Of a stretch of 64,000 bases of DNA, positions 46,042 to 55,860 are shown piece by piece. A program made the translations under genes and the position numbers. The stretch lies in NCBI GenBank assembly GCA_023935145.1, contig CM043702.1:104917588-104981587 (forward strand), given 5' to 3'. This stretch comes from Bretschneidera sinensis. Its lineage: Eukaryota > Streptophyta > Magnoliopsida > Brassicales > Akaniaceae. The notes under the pieces were generated by a model. That model was given only the letters and a program-made list of their open reading frames with translations, was not told where the DNA came from and did no database searches. Every line of letters starts with the position of its first letter. Position 1 is the first letter of the stretch.

Positions 46042-46222
46042 GTGAGGTAACAAATTAATAAAAATACTATAAAAAAGAAAGAGTAAAATAAAATTAATTA
46101 ATGCAGCAAGATAAAAGAAGGAACGAAGTTACTACCTTTACAGCTGCTGAAAAGAAAAACTATTTACAGTTCTTCTACCGTCATGTCAAAAGTTGACAAT
46201 CTTCCTTGTATTTAAGCGCGTT

Positions 46223-46240
46223 TCCCTGGCAACGGCGCCA
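46223..46240 (-). promoter_or_regulatory. TE7 primer binding site, tRNA-Asp
   Basis: Plus strand TCCCTGGCAACGGCGCCA, 17 of 18 identical to the tRNA-Asp 3' end, 5 nt from the LTR. The leader 46054-46222 shows nothing else. Confidence 0.9.
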
Positions 46241-46454
46241 AAATTTGATTACGCCTAAAACATAACGCAGTAGTTGTAGTACAGTTTTGGGGTGTCGATT
46301 CCATACAATCAACAAATCAGATTTTGTCACTTTAACTTTTATGGTTTGTGTTGAGATTTATACCTTCTTTTGTAATTAACTTGTTTCCCTGTGGAATCGA
46401 CACCCCAAAACTGTATTACAACTACCGCGTTATGTTTTGGGCGTAATCAAATTT
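46241..46454. repeat. Fold-back of the LTR end inside TE7 5' LTR
   Basis: Left arm 46241-46303 and right arm 46392-46454 are inverted copies (about 58 bp of LTR end plus 5 bp of internal sequence), with an 88-bp loop. The loop side next to the right arm continues LTR sequence in the opposite orientation (TTTTGTAATTAACTTG). The 3' LTR lacks it. Confidence 0.85.
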
Positions 46455-47829
46455 TAGAAGGTGTTAATTTTAACACAGACGATAAAAGATTGATTGAAAG
46501 AATTTGAATTATGTGAAAATAGTGCGAAGGAAATTGTGTAAATAGATTTAATAAGAAATAACAAGGTTCTGGAAATCTTCCCTAGGTTCGCTGCCCTAAT
46601 CCTAACTTGATTCAGTCGTTTTTATCTCGATTGCAAGTTTCTCATCCTAAACATGCAATCGGCAAATGTTCAATTAAAGCCCATGTATAAACCCTAATGT
46701 AATTGATATGAATTATTCTCTACTTTCAAGCACACATGACGTAACTTATAAATTATCAAAAGACGACGGTATATCTAAACGACAATACCGCAGCAATGGA
46801 CAAATCTATAAAAGAGATCTATCGGGCTCAATCACACCCAAACAGATACACATAAGAAAAGCATGACTAGACTTATATGGAAAAGAAGCATGCAATCACC
46901 GGACTAATAAAAAATCTACTAATTAAATTAAAGAATAAAACATAACAATGTTTAATGAAAATAATATCCAACTACAACTGAATCAAATAAAGGAAAATAA
47001 GAACAACTACACCTAGGGATTCATCCCTTCACCTTGCTTGGAGATTAGCTGGGCATGGAGCTCATGCTTCCTTGAGTTGCCTCCGGCCTCTCAACGATCA
47101 TCACCTCCTTGGTAGTGAAAGCTTCGGTGATTCCTCAGCTTGCCCTCCAAAAGTATACTTCGGATTCCTAAAGGCCCTCTGGATTGACTCTTTGATGATT
47201 TCAGGTGAGCTCCGATTGATGCTCAAAGCTGAAGTGGAGTGGGTCTTATATAGGAAAATACCACGAGTGCAATGTGTTTCCAATCTGATGTGGGATGTGG
47301 GATTTAAGCCTTCACATGCCCTTCACGCTGAAATCCCGCACAGCCCGCACAGCCTGACCTTTGTCTACTAAAACTGCCATAACTTTCTCTAGAAAAATCA
47401 TTTTTATGAACCGTAAAATTCTCCAGAAAATAGACTTCCGGATCTTTCTAAGAATATATGGCTCATCTCCTGGTTCTTCTTGTATCAATACAGTTTAATT
47501 TGCAAAGATGATTGATCTGTACGGGCAATTCTGGCAATTTAGTGAAACACCTTTCCAGTGCGGGCAGCAGCTATTGCTCTTTTAAGCCCTCCATCTTGTC
47601 CTTCCGGAAGCATTCCTTCACTCTAGTATGCCTCGAGTCTTTGTGATTCAAGCAATGATAATTTTTCCTCCTCTTTTGAGCTTAAAATACCTGAAAATGC
47701 ACCAAAATAGATCAATGATCCAAGAATGATACTTTAGAGTTGTTAATGTATAAAAGTGCAATTAAAACCTTGATCAACCCTAAAATGCTAACAATTAAGT
47801 ACTGTTAAAGTGCATTTTATGACTCATCA
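46246..47829 (-). repeat. TE7 5' LTR, type B (1584 bp)
   Basis: Same family as 40350-41797 but about 136 bp longer because an inverted copy of its own end lies inside it (46392-46454). CTTATATA (TATATAAG in sense) at 47245-47252. Confidence 0.9.
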
Positions 47830-48895
47830 GGGGGCACCAGTAACTGAAGGCTGTCACAACCCTCAGAAATGGTAAAGTCGTAGGAACCGATGAGTCTGCA
47901 AAAGCATCCCAAGAGAAACCATCGGCATCAAAGGTAAGTGCGACGGAGAAGGTGAATGCACCACCCTTCCCGCAAAGGTTAGTCAAACAAAAGAAAGAAA
48001 ATAAATTGCTTGATATATTTGAAACCTTGCGGAAAGTAGAAATAAATATTCCCTTATTAGATGCAATTCAACAAATACCTGCTTATGCTAAATTTCTAAA
48101 AGATTGTTGCACTCACAAAAGAAAGTTTCAAGAACATGAGACTGCAGCCTTAACTGAAGAGGTAAGTGCTGTGTTATTAAGAAAACTCTCACCAAAACTG
48201 AAAGATCCGGGTAGTTTTACGATTCCCTGTAGGATAGGTGATCAGTTGTTTGAGCGAGCTTGACTAGATTTGGGAGCAGATGTAAATTTGCTACCATACA
48301 CAGTATTCGAAACCCTAGGTTTGGGGAAGCTACAACCGACTTCCATTACCTTGCAGTTGGCAGATAGAAGTATCAAAAGACCTTGGGGTATTCTTGAGGA
48401 TGTCCTAGTTAAGGTGGGAGAATTCATTTTGCCTGCTGATTTCATCATGCTAGATATAGAGGAATGCCCTATGCCATTACCCCTGCCCATCATATTAGGG
48501 AGACCCTTCATGAGAACTGCTGATACTAAGATTTGTGTAAAAGCATAGTAAGTATGAAGATCAATGGTGAGAAAATAGAATTTAAAATATTTAATGCATT
48601 AAAACTACCTTAAGATGATATAGAATGTTTTAATGTATGTATAATGCAAAGTTTTGTTGAGCAAGCTTTTCAGATCCAACACATTGATCCATTAGAGACT
48701 ACTATCACTCAAAGCTTAACGACAGTGGATATTGAGCAAGAACCTGAAGATGTTACTGATGACATCATCCAAGCTGTGCACCACCTTGAAGCCTCTCCAA
48801 AACACTCAAGTAAGTATGCTCCTCCATTTGATTCTCTCATACCTACTAATACTACTCTTCTACCTTCCATTGTCTAGGCACCAACTTTGAAACTG
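47830..48895 (+). pseudogene. TE6 gag end and protease
   Basis: Resumes gag after TE7. Protease: INIPLLDAIQQIPAYAKFL (open 47952-48263), stop TGA at 48261, then LDLGADVNLLP with intact Asp, TLQLADRS and LGRPFMRTADTKI (open 48270-48548), an indel near 48545, then the acidic linker 48644-48877. Confidence 0.86.
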
Positions 48896-49975
48896 AAGTA
48901 GCTGCCCAAACATCTCACTTATACTTATTTGGGAGAAAAGAAGACTTTATCTGCAATCGTGGCTGCTAATTTGAGTAATGGAGAAGAAGAGAAATTATTA
49001 AGAGTTCTTAGGGAGCATAGATCTGCCATTGGATGGACCATTGCTGACATTAAGGGGATAAGTCCAACCAAGTGCATGCATAGTATCTACCTTGAGGATG
49101 AAGCAATGCCCACTAGAGATGCTCAAAGAAGACTTAACCCACATATGAAAGAGGTAGTAAAGGCCGAGGTATTAAAATTGCTAGATGTTGGCATTATCTA
49201 CCCCATCTCAGATAGTAAATGGGTGAGTTTGGTCCAAGTTGTTCCGAAAAAGAGTGGAATTACCGTTGTGAAAAATGAAAATGAGGAGCTCATACCAACA
49301 AGAAAAACAACTGGTTGGAGGGTATGTATCGATTACCGGAGGTTGAGCAAAGTAACCAGAAAATATCATTTCCCCTTGCCATTCATTGATCAGATGTTAG
49401 AAAGATTAGCCAATCATAACTATTACCGCTTCTTGGATGGGTGCAGTGGATACAACCAAATTGCCATAGTACCCGAGGATCAAGAAAAGACTACCTTCAC
49501 ATGTCCTTTTGGTACATTTGCTTATTGAAGATGCCATTCGAATTATGCAATGCACCAGCCACTTTTCAAAGATGTATGATGAGCATATTTTCCAATATGG
49601 TGGAGAAATACATTGAGGTATTTATGGATGATTTCGGTGTATTTGGTTCCAATTTTGATGAATGCCTCAATCATTTGGAGAGTGTCCTAAAGAGATGTGA
49701 AGAAAGTAGCTTAGTGCTGAATTAGGAGAAATGTCACTTCATGGTTCAACAAGGCATTGTGTTGGGTCACTCCATCTCCAACAAAGGTATTGAGGTAGAC
49801 AAGGCTAAAATAGATGTCATTTCAAAGCTGCCTCATCCTCTCACAGTCAAGGGTGTAAGAAGTTTCCTTGGACATACCGGTTTCTATAGACGATTCATCA
49901 AGTATTTCTCCAAGATCTCGAGGCCTCTTTGTGCATTGTTAGCTAAAGATACCAAGTTTGAGTAGATTGATAACT
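48896..49975 (+). pseudogene. TE6 reverse transcriptase (one frameshift, few stops)
   Basis: Open 48929-49528 (WTIADIKGISP, YPISDSKWVS, GWRVCIDYRRL, YYRFLDGCSGYNQI, CPFGTFAY), frameshift at 49525-49530, then 49441-49725 (FELCNAPATFQR, VFMDDFGVFGSNF), stop, 49741-49965 (RSFLGHTGFYRRFIKYFSKISRPL). Catalytic DD is present. Confidence 0.87.
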
Positions 49976-50500
49976 GTATGAAAGCTTTCAACACATTGAA
50001 GAATGTTCTCACCTCTGCATCAATAATGATGGCACCAGATTGGAATCTTCCATTCGAACTGATGTGTGATGCCAGTGACTTCGCCTTGGGAGCTGTCTTA
50101 GGTCAAAGAGTCAATAAGGTACCTTATGCTATTTGTTTTCCTTCTAGAACTTTAAACGATGCTCAGCTTAACTATTCTACCACTGAAAAGGAATTGTTAG
50201 CTGTTATTTTTGCTTTAGAGAAGTTTAGATCATATCTTATGGCTCTAAAGTTATTGTATTCACTGCTCATGCTGCTTTGAGATATTTGTTTTCTAAGAAA
50301 GATGCAAAGCCTAGGTTAATCAGATGGGTACTCCTATTGCAAGAATTTGATTTGGAGATCAAAGACAATAAAGGTAGTGAGAATGTGGTTGTAGATCATT
50401 TATCAAGGCTACCCTATGAGAATAACGAAAATGAGCTGCCTTGGAAAGAGAACTTCCCTGATGAACAATTGTTCGCACTAGAGGTAAAACTTCCATAGTA
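49976..50500 (+). pseudogene. TE6 RNase H, catalytic Asp replaced by Ala
   Basis: LMCDASDFALGAVLGQR and [21 protein letters not shown] are intact; a 1-nt deletion near 50240 follows; then [14 protein letters not shown] has Ala (codon 50265-50267) where relatives have [13 protein letters not shown] closes the domain. Confidence 0.84.
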
Positions 50501-51848
50501 TGTTGATATTGTCAATTATCTAACTACTAAGGTTTTTCCCCTAGGTATGACCACGGAAGGAAATAAACGGTTGATATCTATGTCTAAACACTACCATTGG
50601 GATGACCCTTACCTTTTCAAATTCTGCCCCGATCAAATCATCAGACGGTGTGTTTCAGAAGAGGACCACTTAAGCTTATTACAACACTGCCATCAGTTTG
50701 CTTATGGAGGACATTTGGGATCTAAGTGAACAGCTATTAAGGTATTACAATCTAGTTTTTATTGGCCTAATATGTTTAAAGATTCTTTCTCCTTTTACAG
50801 TTCATGTGATAGATGCCAACAGACAGGTAACATCTCTTCCCGAAACCAGATGCCCCTACAAAATATTCATATAGTAGAACTTTTTGATGTATGGGGTATT
50901 GATTTCATGGGTCCATTTCCTAACTCCTTTTGTTGTTTATATATTCTTGTGGGTGTGGATTATATGTCCAAATGGCTCGAGGCTGTCCCCTCAAAGACTA
51001 ATGATCACAAAGTAGTTGTAAAGTTTCTACAGGCTAACATCTATACCCGGTTTGGGACTCCAATAGCAATCATCAGTGATGGGGGCAGCCACTTTCATCA
51101 TCACTCTTTTGCCGAACTACATCGAAAATATGGGATCACTTATAAAGTTGGCACCCTCTATCATCCTCAAACCAGTGGCCAAATGGAGATAAGTAACCGA
51201 GAAATCAAAGGAATCTTAGAGAGGACCATGAAGCCTAATCGGAAGGATTGGTCCTTACACCTGAATGATGCTCTATGGGCATACCAGACAGCTTATAAGA
51301 CTCCAATTGGCATGTCTCCATACCGCCTAGTCTTTGGGAAAGCATGCCATCTCCTGGTAGAATTAGAGCATCGAGCATATTGGGCCATAAAGCAGTTCAA
51401 TTTTGACATGAAACAAGCGGGTGAGAAGAGGAAGCTGCACCTAAATGAGCTAGAAGAATTAAGATATGATGCCTATGAGAATGCCAAGCTGTACAAAGAA
51501 CGGATAAAAGCTTATCATGACAAACAACTAGCAAGGAAAGAGTTTCATGTGGGGAAAAAGGTGTTGCTCTACGACTCACGGTTAAGACTGTTCCCGGGCA
51601 AGCTCAAGTCCCGATGGTATGGTCCTTATGTTGTCACCAAGGTCTTCCCTTATAGTGCTTTAGAGGTCCGTGGTCCCAACGGGAATCAGCCCTTCACGAT
51701 AAATGGACACAGAGCCAAACCATACCTTGATATTAACTTAACTCTGAGAGATGAAGACTTGGCACTTCAATCTGTACAGTATACAGCTGAACTACAAGCA
51801 CTTGAGCCACAAAAGGTGGGCTCTAAGTGCCTCATTCAAAAAGAGTAG
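50501..51848 (+). pseudogene. TE6 integrase, 358-aa open core and C-terminus
   Basis: N-terminal 50547-50729 ends with a CGA-to-TGA stop inside the HHCC region. Then 358 aa are open (50772-51848): [25 protein letters not shown] and SNREIKG (complete D, D, E set), [28 protein letters not shown], and the GPY-type end [19 protein letters not shown]. The tail [16 protein letters not shown] is the piece retained in TE4. Confidence 0.88.
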
Positions 51849-52014
51849 CACTGCAGCACGAGAGTGCTTGAGCAATTCATATTTTACTACCCATGCAGCT
51901 CAAGCACCTCTATTGAGGTTAGTGGTACTGAGCCACTAACGCACAGTAAGGTTGTATTTTTCTTGCTTTATTATTCCAGTCTTGGTAAGTTTTTATTTGG
52001 TCCATACATACTGC

Positions 52015-52132
52015 TTTGCGATCGAGCGCACCATTCAGCGTGCTCGAGCGCAAATTCACTGCACACCACACCATACACTTGCGCACAAGTGCGATCGAGC
52101 GCACTTTATAGTGCGATCGATTGCACTCGGGG
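52015..52132 (+). promoter_or_regulatory. GATCGAGCGCAC motif array 1, TE6 spacer
   Basis: GCGATCGAGCGCACC, GTGCTCGAGCGCA, GTGCGATCGAGCGCAC and GTGCGATCGATTGCAC, all in sense, spread over 118 bp downstream of integrase. Confidence 0.6.
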
Positions 52133-52549
52133 CAGAGACTCACGTGCTTACTTTAAAACTGTTTGTTTTTATTTTCTTCACTCACTCACTCTCGGCCATC
52201 ACTTAATCGCACTCTCCTTTCCGCAGCACACCACTCTTACTCACTCACTCACCACCACCCATCACTCACACAACACCACGTACCACCACCCAGAGCCACT
52301 AACCACCACACTCTGCCACCACTCCGTGATTCCAGGTATGCCTATACACAATCTTTTTTATCACACACATTCACCCACAATCACATTCATTATTTCTTTA
52401 TCTTTTTAGTAATTCATTGCATAAACACTGTATTGCTTGGTTGTGTGGTTATATTTTGATAATGCAGGAGAGTAGGAACAAACTTAGAACTCAAACACCA
52501 TAACTGGTTTACAAGTCACACACGAGCTGTTAGACAAAACACCTGACTA

Positions 52550-52630
52550 TGTGCGATCGAGTGCACTACAAACTGCGATCGAGCGCAGAGACCAGGGTGA
52601 TCGAGCGCATAAATTTGTGATTGAGTGCAG
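52550..52630 (+). promoter_or_regulatory. GATCGAGCGCAC motif array 2, just before 3' ORF
   Basis: Four copies: GTGCGATCGAGTGCAC, CTGCGATCGAGCGCAG, GTGATCGAGCGCA and GTGATTGAGTGCAG, ending 24 nt before the ATG at 52654 and starting about 85 nt after the acceptor-like site. Confidence 0.6.
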
Positions 52631-52653
52631 ATTCCATAGAAACCATAATCAAC

Positions 52654-53780
52654 ATGTCAAGACAATCTGCCTCCACCTCCCGTGCTTCGAGCAGCCGTGC
52701 CCAGTCATCCCGACCAAGCTTCGAGCAAAGAGAGCTATTATTCGAGACCACATTCAATATTGATGAGGATTTCAAGCACATAAACGTCACTCAATGGGCA
52801 GTCCAAGAATTTAGACATCAAAGGCTGAATAGGCTATTCAAGCCAGTTTGCTCGATTGCTTACACCCAGCTTATAGTCCAGTTTTATGAGAACATGTCAT
52901 TCGACTGCAGCAGGCCGGGAATCTTGACTTCTTCAGTCCGGGGCACATCCATAGAGGTGACCAGTGCCGACATCACTACTACTCTCCATTACTATGATGA
53001 GTCCCCTCCAGAGGACACCGATATAGAGGAGCAGCCGGAGTCTTTTGCCTTCTCCACAATAGTTGAGGACATACGTGCTGGCCAGTATGAGGATAAGCAC
53101 AACAACGCGGCGAGTCGGTCAAAGTTGCCTCCACAGCTCCAGCTCGTGGACTCCATCCTCTAGCGCAATATGTGCCCATTGGGGCACAAGACACAGAGGA
53201 GAGACCAAATTCTACAGACATTATATGCCTTCCACAGAGGCCATTGGTACTCTATCCCATTTGTCATTTGGAGTCAGCTGCATAAATTTTGGGATCATGT
53301 CCATGGCTGCTAGACCACCACGGCCAATGCATGGGGGCTTTCGTTCCCATTCCTACTATCATACATCCTCAAGAAGAGAGGGATTAAAGGGACCTCCAGC
53401 AACGGACCAGTGTGAGAGCATTCTTTCTTTGGGAAGGCTCAGTGGACACAGAGCCAGTCGCATATGCCTCGAAGACTCCCGGCACCTGCACCTGTAGCTG
53501 AGAGGGTTGCGAAAGATCATATGGAGACAGAGACCCCTGCAGTTAGCCCATTGCGAGAGGAGGAGCATCCAACATGGGACCCACTGAGTCTCAGCACTTT
53601 CTCGCTGAGCTGTCCTCCTTCCGTGGTGAGGTCTCTACAGCTACATCACTAGTGCACCAGCGCATAGATAGTTTGGAGGCACGGTTTGTACGACAAGAAG
53701 CGATGCTATAGGCCATTCTCGATCGCCTACCTCTTGCACCCAGTACCTCTTCGACTGCACCATCAGATGACCAGCAGTGA
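52654..53780 (+). pseudogene. TE6 3' ORF (env position), broken
   Basis: ATG at 52654 (MSRQSASTSRASSSRAQ, Ser/Arg-rich start). Conserved part FETTFNIDEDFK, WAVQEF, RLFKPVCSIAYTQ, FYENMSFDCSR, YDESPPEDTDIEEQPE, then after a stop at 53161 codons for QILQTLYAFHRGHWYSIP and a helical region, ending in a heptad-like LEARFVRQEAMLQAILDRL stretch and TGA 53778-53780. Same family and position as the TE4 and TE3 3' ORFs. Role unknown. Confidence 0.75.
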
Positions 53781-54466
53781 GAGGATACCTTGTCTGGCTG
53801 AAGACATGAAACTTAGTGCTCATGGGAGGCACCCCACAACATATCCTTTTATTTATCATATTTTTATTATTTATTTTTCTATTTATCTTTTGCTTTTCTT
53901 ATAATTACTTTTAGTATATTTTGTTTTCTGGCATTACGTTTATTTTTCAATTTCAGGGACATAGTGACTGCTTCAAGTTCAAGTTTGGGGGTATGCTACG
54001 AGCCATGCCAGCCACATCGTTCTCCATCTCCCATGTCGGATCCTTCCATGCTTTTCACACATTGGGGATAATGTGCAATTTAAGTTTGGGGGTATGGGAA
54101 CACACTCACACACACACTACGTCCCAATTTTTGTTTTTATAGATAAATGCATGTTCATACTGTTTTAAAATTTTTTGGGTGATCTAAACAAAACAATATG
54201 ATTTGACTTCATAAATGAGCTTAAAACCTGGAACTCATGGGCTAATAATTAAGTTTTAAACCTTAATCACTTATATTTAGGCATTTAAGGATTCACAAGT
54301 TTGACCTAAACTAACACGAGCACATTAGCACATAATTGTGTGGGGTATGACATGTAATTGTAATATGTATGTTTCTTCAGCTTGACTGTGAACTGGATGA
54401 CTTGTTAGATTCACACTTTGGCATAGAAAAAAATAATTTTTATTGCTAAAAAAGAAAAGTGCTCCT

Positions 54467-54643
54467 AATGATCAGTAAACAAACTTTCCACTGAGTAACT
54501 AGCCCTCTTGCCTCAGTAAGCAGTAAGTGTCACGTCAAAAGGTGGGAATTTTGCTCATAATGATCATTAAAAAGAACTTTCCACCGAGTAATTGTCCCTC
54601 TTGCCTCAGTAAGCAGTGAGTGTCACATCAAAAGGTGGGAATT
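54467..54643 (+). repeat. Duplicated ~85-bp structured block, TE6
   Basis: Two direct copies, each with CACTGAGTAACT (or CACCGAGTAATT), CCTCTTGCCTCAGTAAGCAG and TCAAAAGGTGGGAATT. Same block pair in TE4 and TE5. Confidence 0.8.
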
Positions 54644-55164
54644 CTGATAGGTAGCATTAAAACCAGTCAGTTTCATAGCCTTTTTGACTCGAGTTAGTAA
54701 TTCTTTAGGGGTGTCTTTACACCTAATGCCCTAAAACCATCTGGTTTGGGAGTCATTGGCTAAACGCTCGCTACATAAGTCAAATAAAAAGCTTAAAGGA
54801 ACTAAACTTGGCAACAATCTCATAATAAAAGAAAAGAAGAAAAACTATGCCATTTTTGTTGGTATTAATAGGAAATTTTGTGAAACTTGAGACATCGAAA
54901 CACTACACAATACAATTATTTGGAAATCTAATCTTTTATGTGCTAGTTCACCACACACTAAAGTCAAACTTGTGATGTCTTAACCTGCCTCATGAAAGTA
55001 ATCTGCATTCAAAACTCTTATTCATTGCAAAGATGTGTTTGTACTTGTTAAGCTTGCTCATGAATGCACATCATGGTTTTGTATGATACCTAAACTTTTG
55101 TGGACTCCATGAATATTGGATTTATCTATGTGTCTTTATTTTTTCATTCTAATTTTTTGTTTTG

Positions 55165-55202
55165 TATTGCTAAGGGACTAGCAATATGTAAGTTTGGGGG
55201 TG
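55165..55202 (+). promoter_or_regulatory. TE6 pre-PPT hairpin and polypurine tract
   Basis: Stem TATTGCTA/TAGCAATA, loop AGGGAC (55165-55186), then TGTAAGTTTGGGGGTG up to the LTR at 55203. Confidence 0.8.
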
Positions 55203-55810
55203 TGATAGGTGCTAAATATTCATATTTAAGCCCCTTAATTTACATTTGTTAAGTCCTAGTTTATGTTCATTTAGTCCATTTTACTTCATCTCTGTGTTTC
55301 ACATGCTTTTGTAGGGTCTTGGAGAAAAAAGAAATATTTTTGGCACTTAAAGGAAGAAATCTGGAAATCCTAGAGCAGCTGCTGGCTAGAATGCCTATTG
55401 AGCACAAGTCCCAGTATGATCGAGCGCACCAGCGCTCGTGCGCGCACAAAGAAGGCTCGAGCGTAGCCTTGCGATCGAGCGCACATGTACGGGCGTGAAC
55501 AGTAAAACGGTAGAACCGGTTTCGAAAATAGAGGAGGTTTTGTGTTTTAGGAAGTTTAGGGTTTTCAGAGTCTTCTAGGGTTATTCAACCCCTATAAATA
55601 CACTTGTAAAAACATAAAAAAAAAGACATCATTCTTTTTATCTTTTGCTTTGGCTTGAAGTTGTAAGCTTTGGAGAGGAATTGATAACTCGTCTCCATAG
55701 TATTCTTCGGGTTTTATATTTTATGTTTAGTTTATGTTATGATGTTTATCATAGACAGCATATGTAACTAACTCATATTAGGGCTCGATTGAAGCCCTAA
55801 TTATGCTTTC

Positions 55811-55860
<50 letters not shown>

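Larger units (their letters stand above)
40350..47829 (-). mobile_element. TE7: B-type element with gag and protease only, likely the youngest complete insertion
   Basis: LTRs 40350-41797 (3') and 46246-47829 (5'), internal region with primer site, gag, protease and a scrap of RT, then non-coding region and PPT. Flanks are GGGGGC at 40344-40349 and 47830-47835 (5-6 bp, in a G run). The LTRs look very similar and the gag is open, consistent with its innermost place in the nest. RT, RNase H and IN are absent. Confidence 0.9.
51849..52653 (+). promoter_or_regulatory. TE6 spacer before 3' ORF: promoter/5'UTR-like with candidate intron
   Basis: Two motif arrays (52015-52132, 52550-52630), a CACGTG G-box at 52141-52146, a pyrimidine-rich TTCACTCACTCACTCTC stretch (52176-52193), a CA-rich leader-like stretch to 52335, donor CCAG|GTATGC (after 52335), AT-rich 130 nt, and acceptor ATGCAG|GAG (to 52466). 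The 3' ORF ATG follows at 52654. The order mimics a plant core promoter with a leader intron. Inference. Confidence 0.45.
53781..55202 (+). other. TE6 3' non-coding region
   Basis: Post-ORF block 53796-53835; AAGTTTGGGGG at 53980-53990 and 54081-54091, the second preceded by CATTGGGGATAATG (54059-54072); duplicated block 54467-54550 and 54559-54643; hairpin TTAGGGGTGT/ACACCTAA (54705-54726); pre-PPT hairpin (55165-55186); PPT AAGTTTGGGGGTG ending 55202. No gene. Confidence 0.75.
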
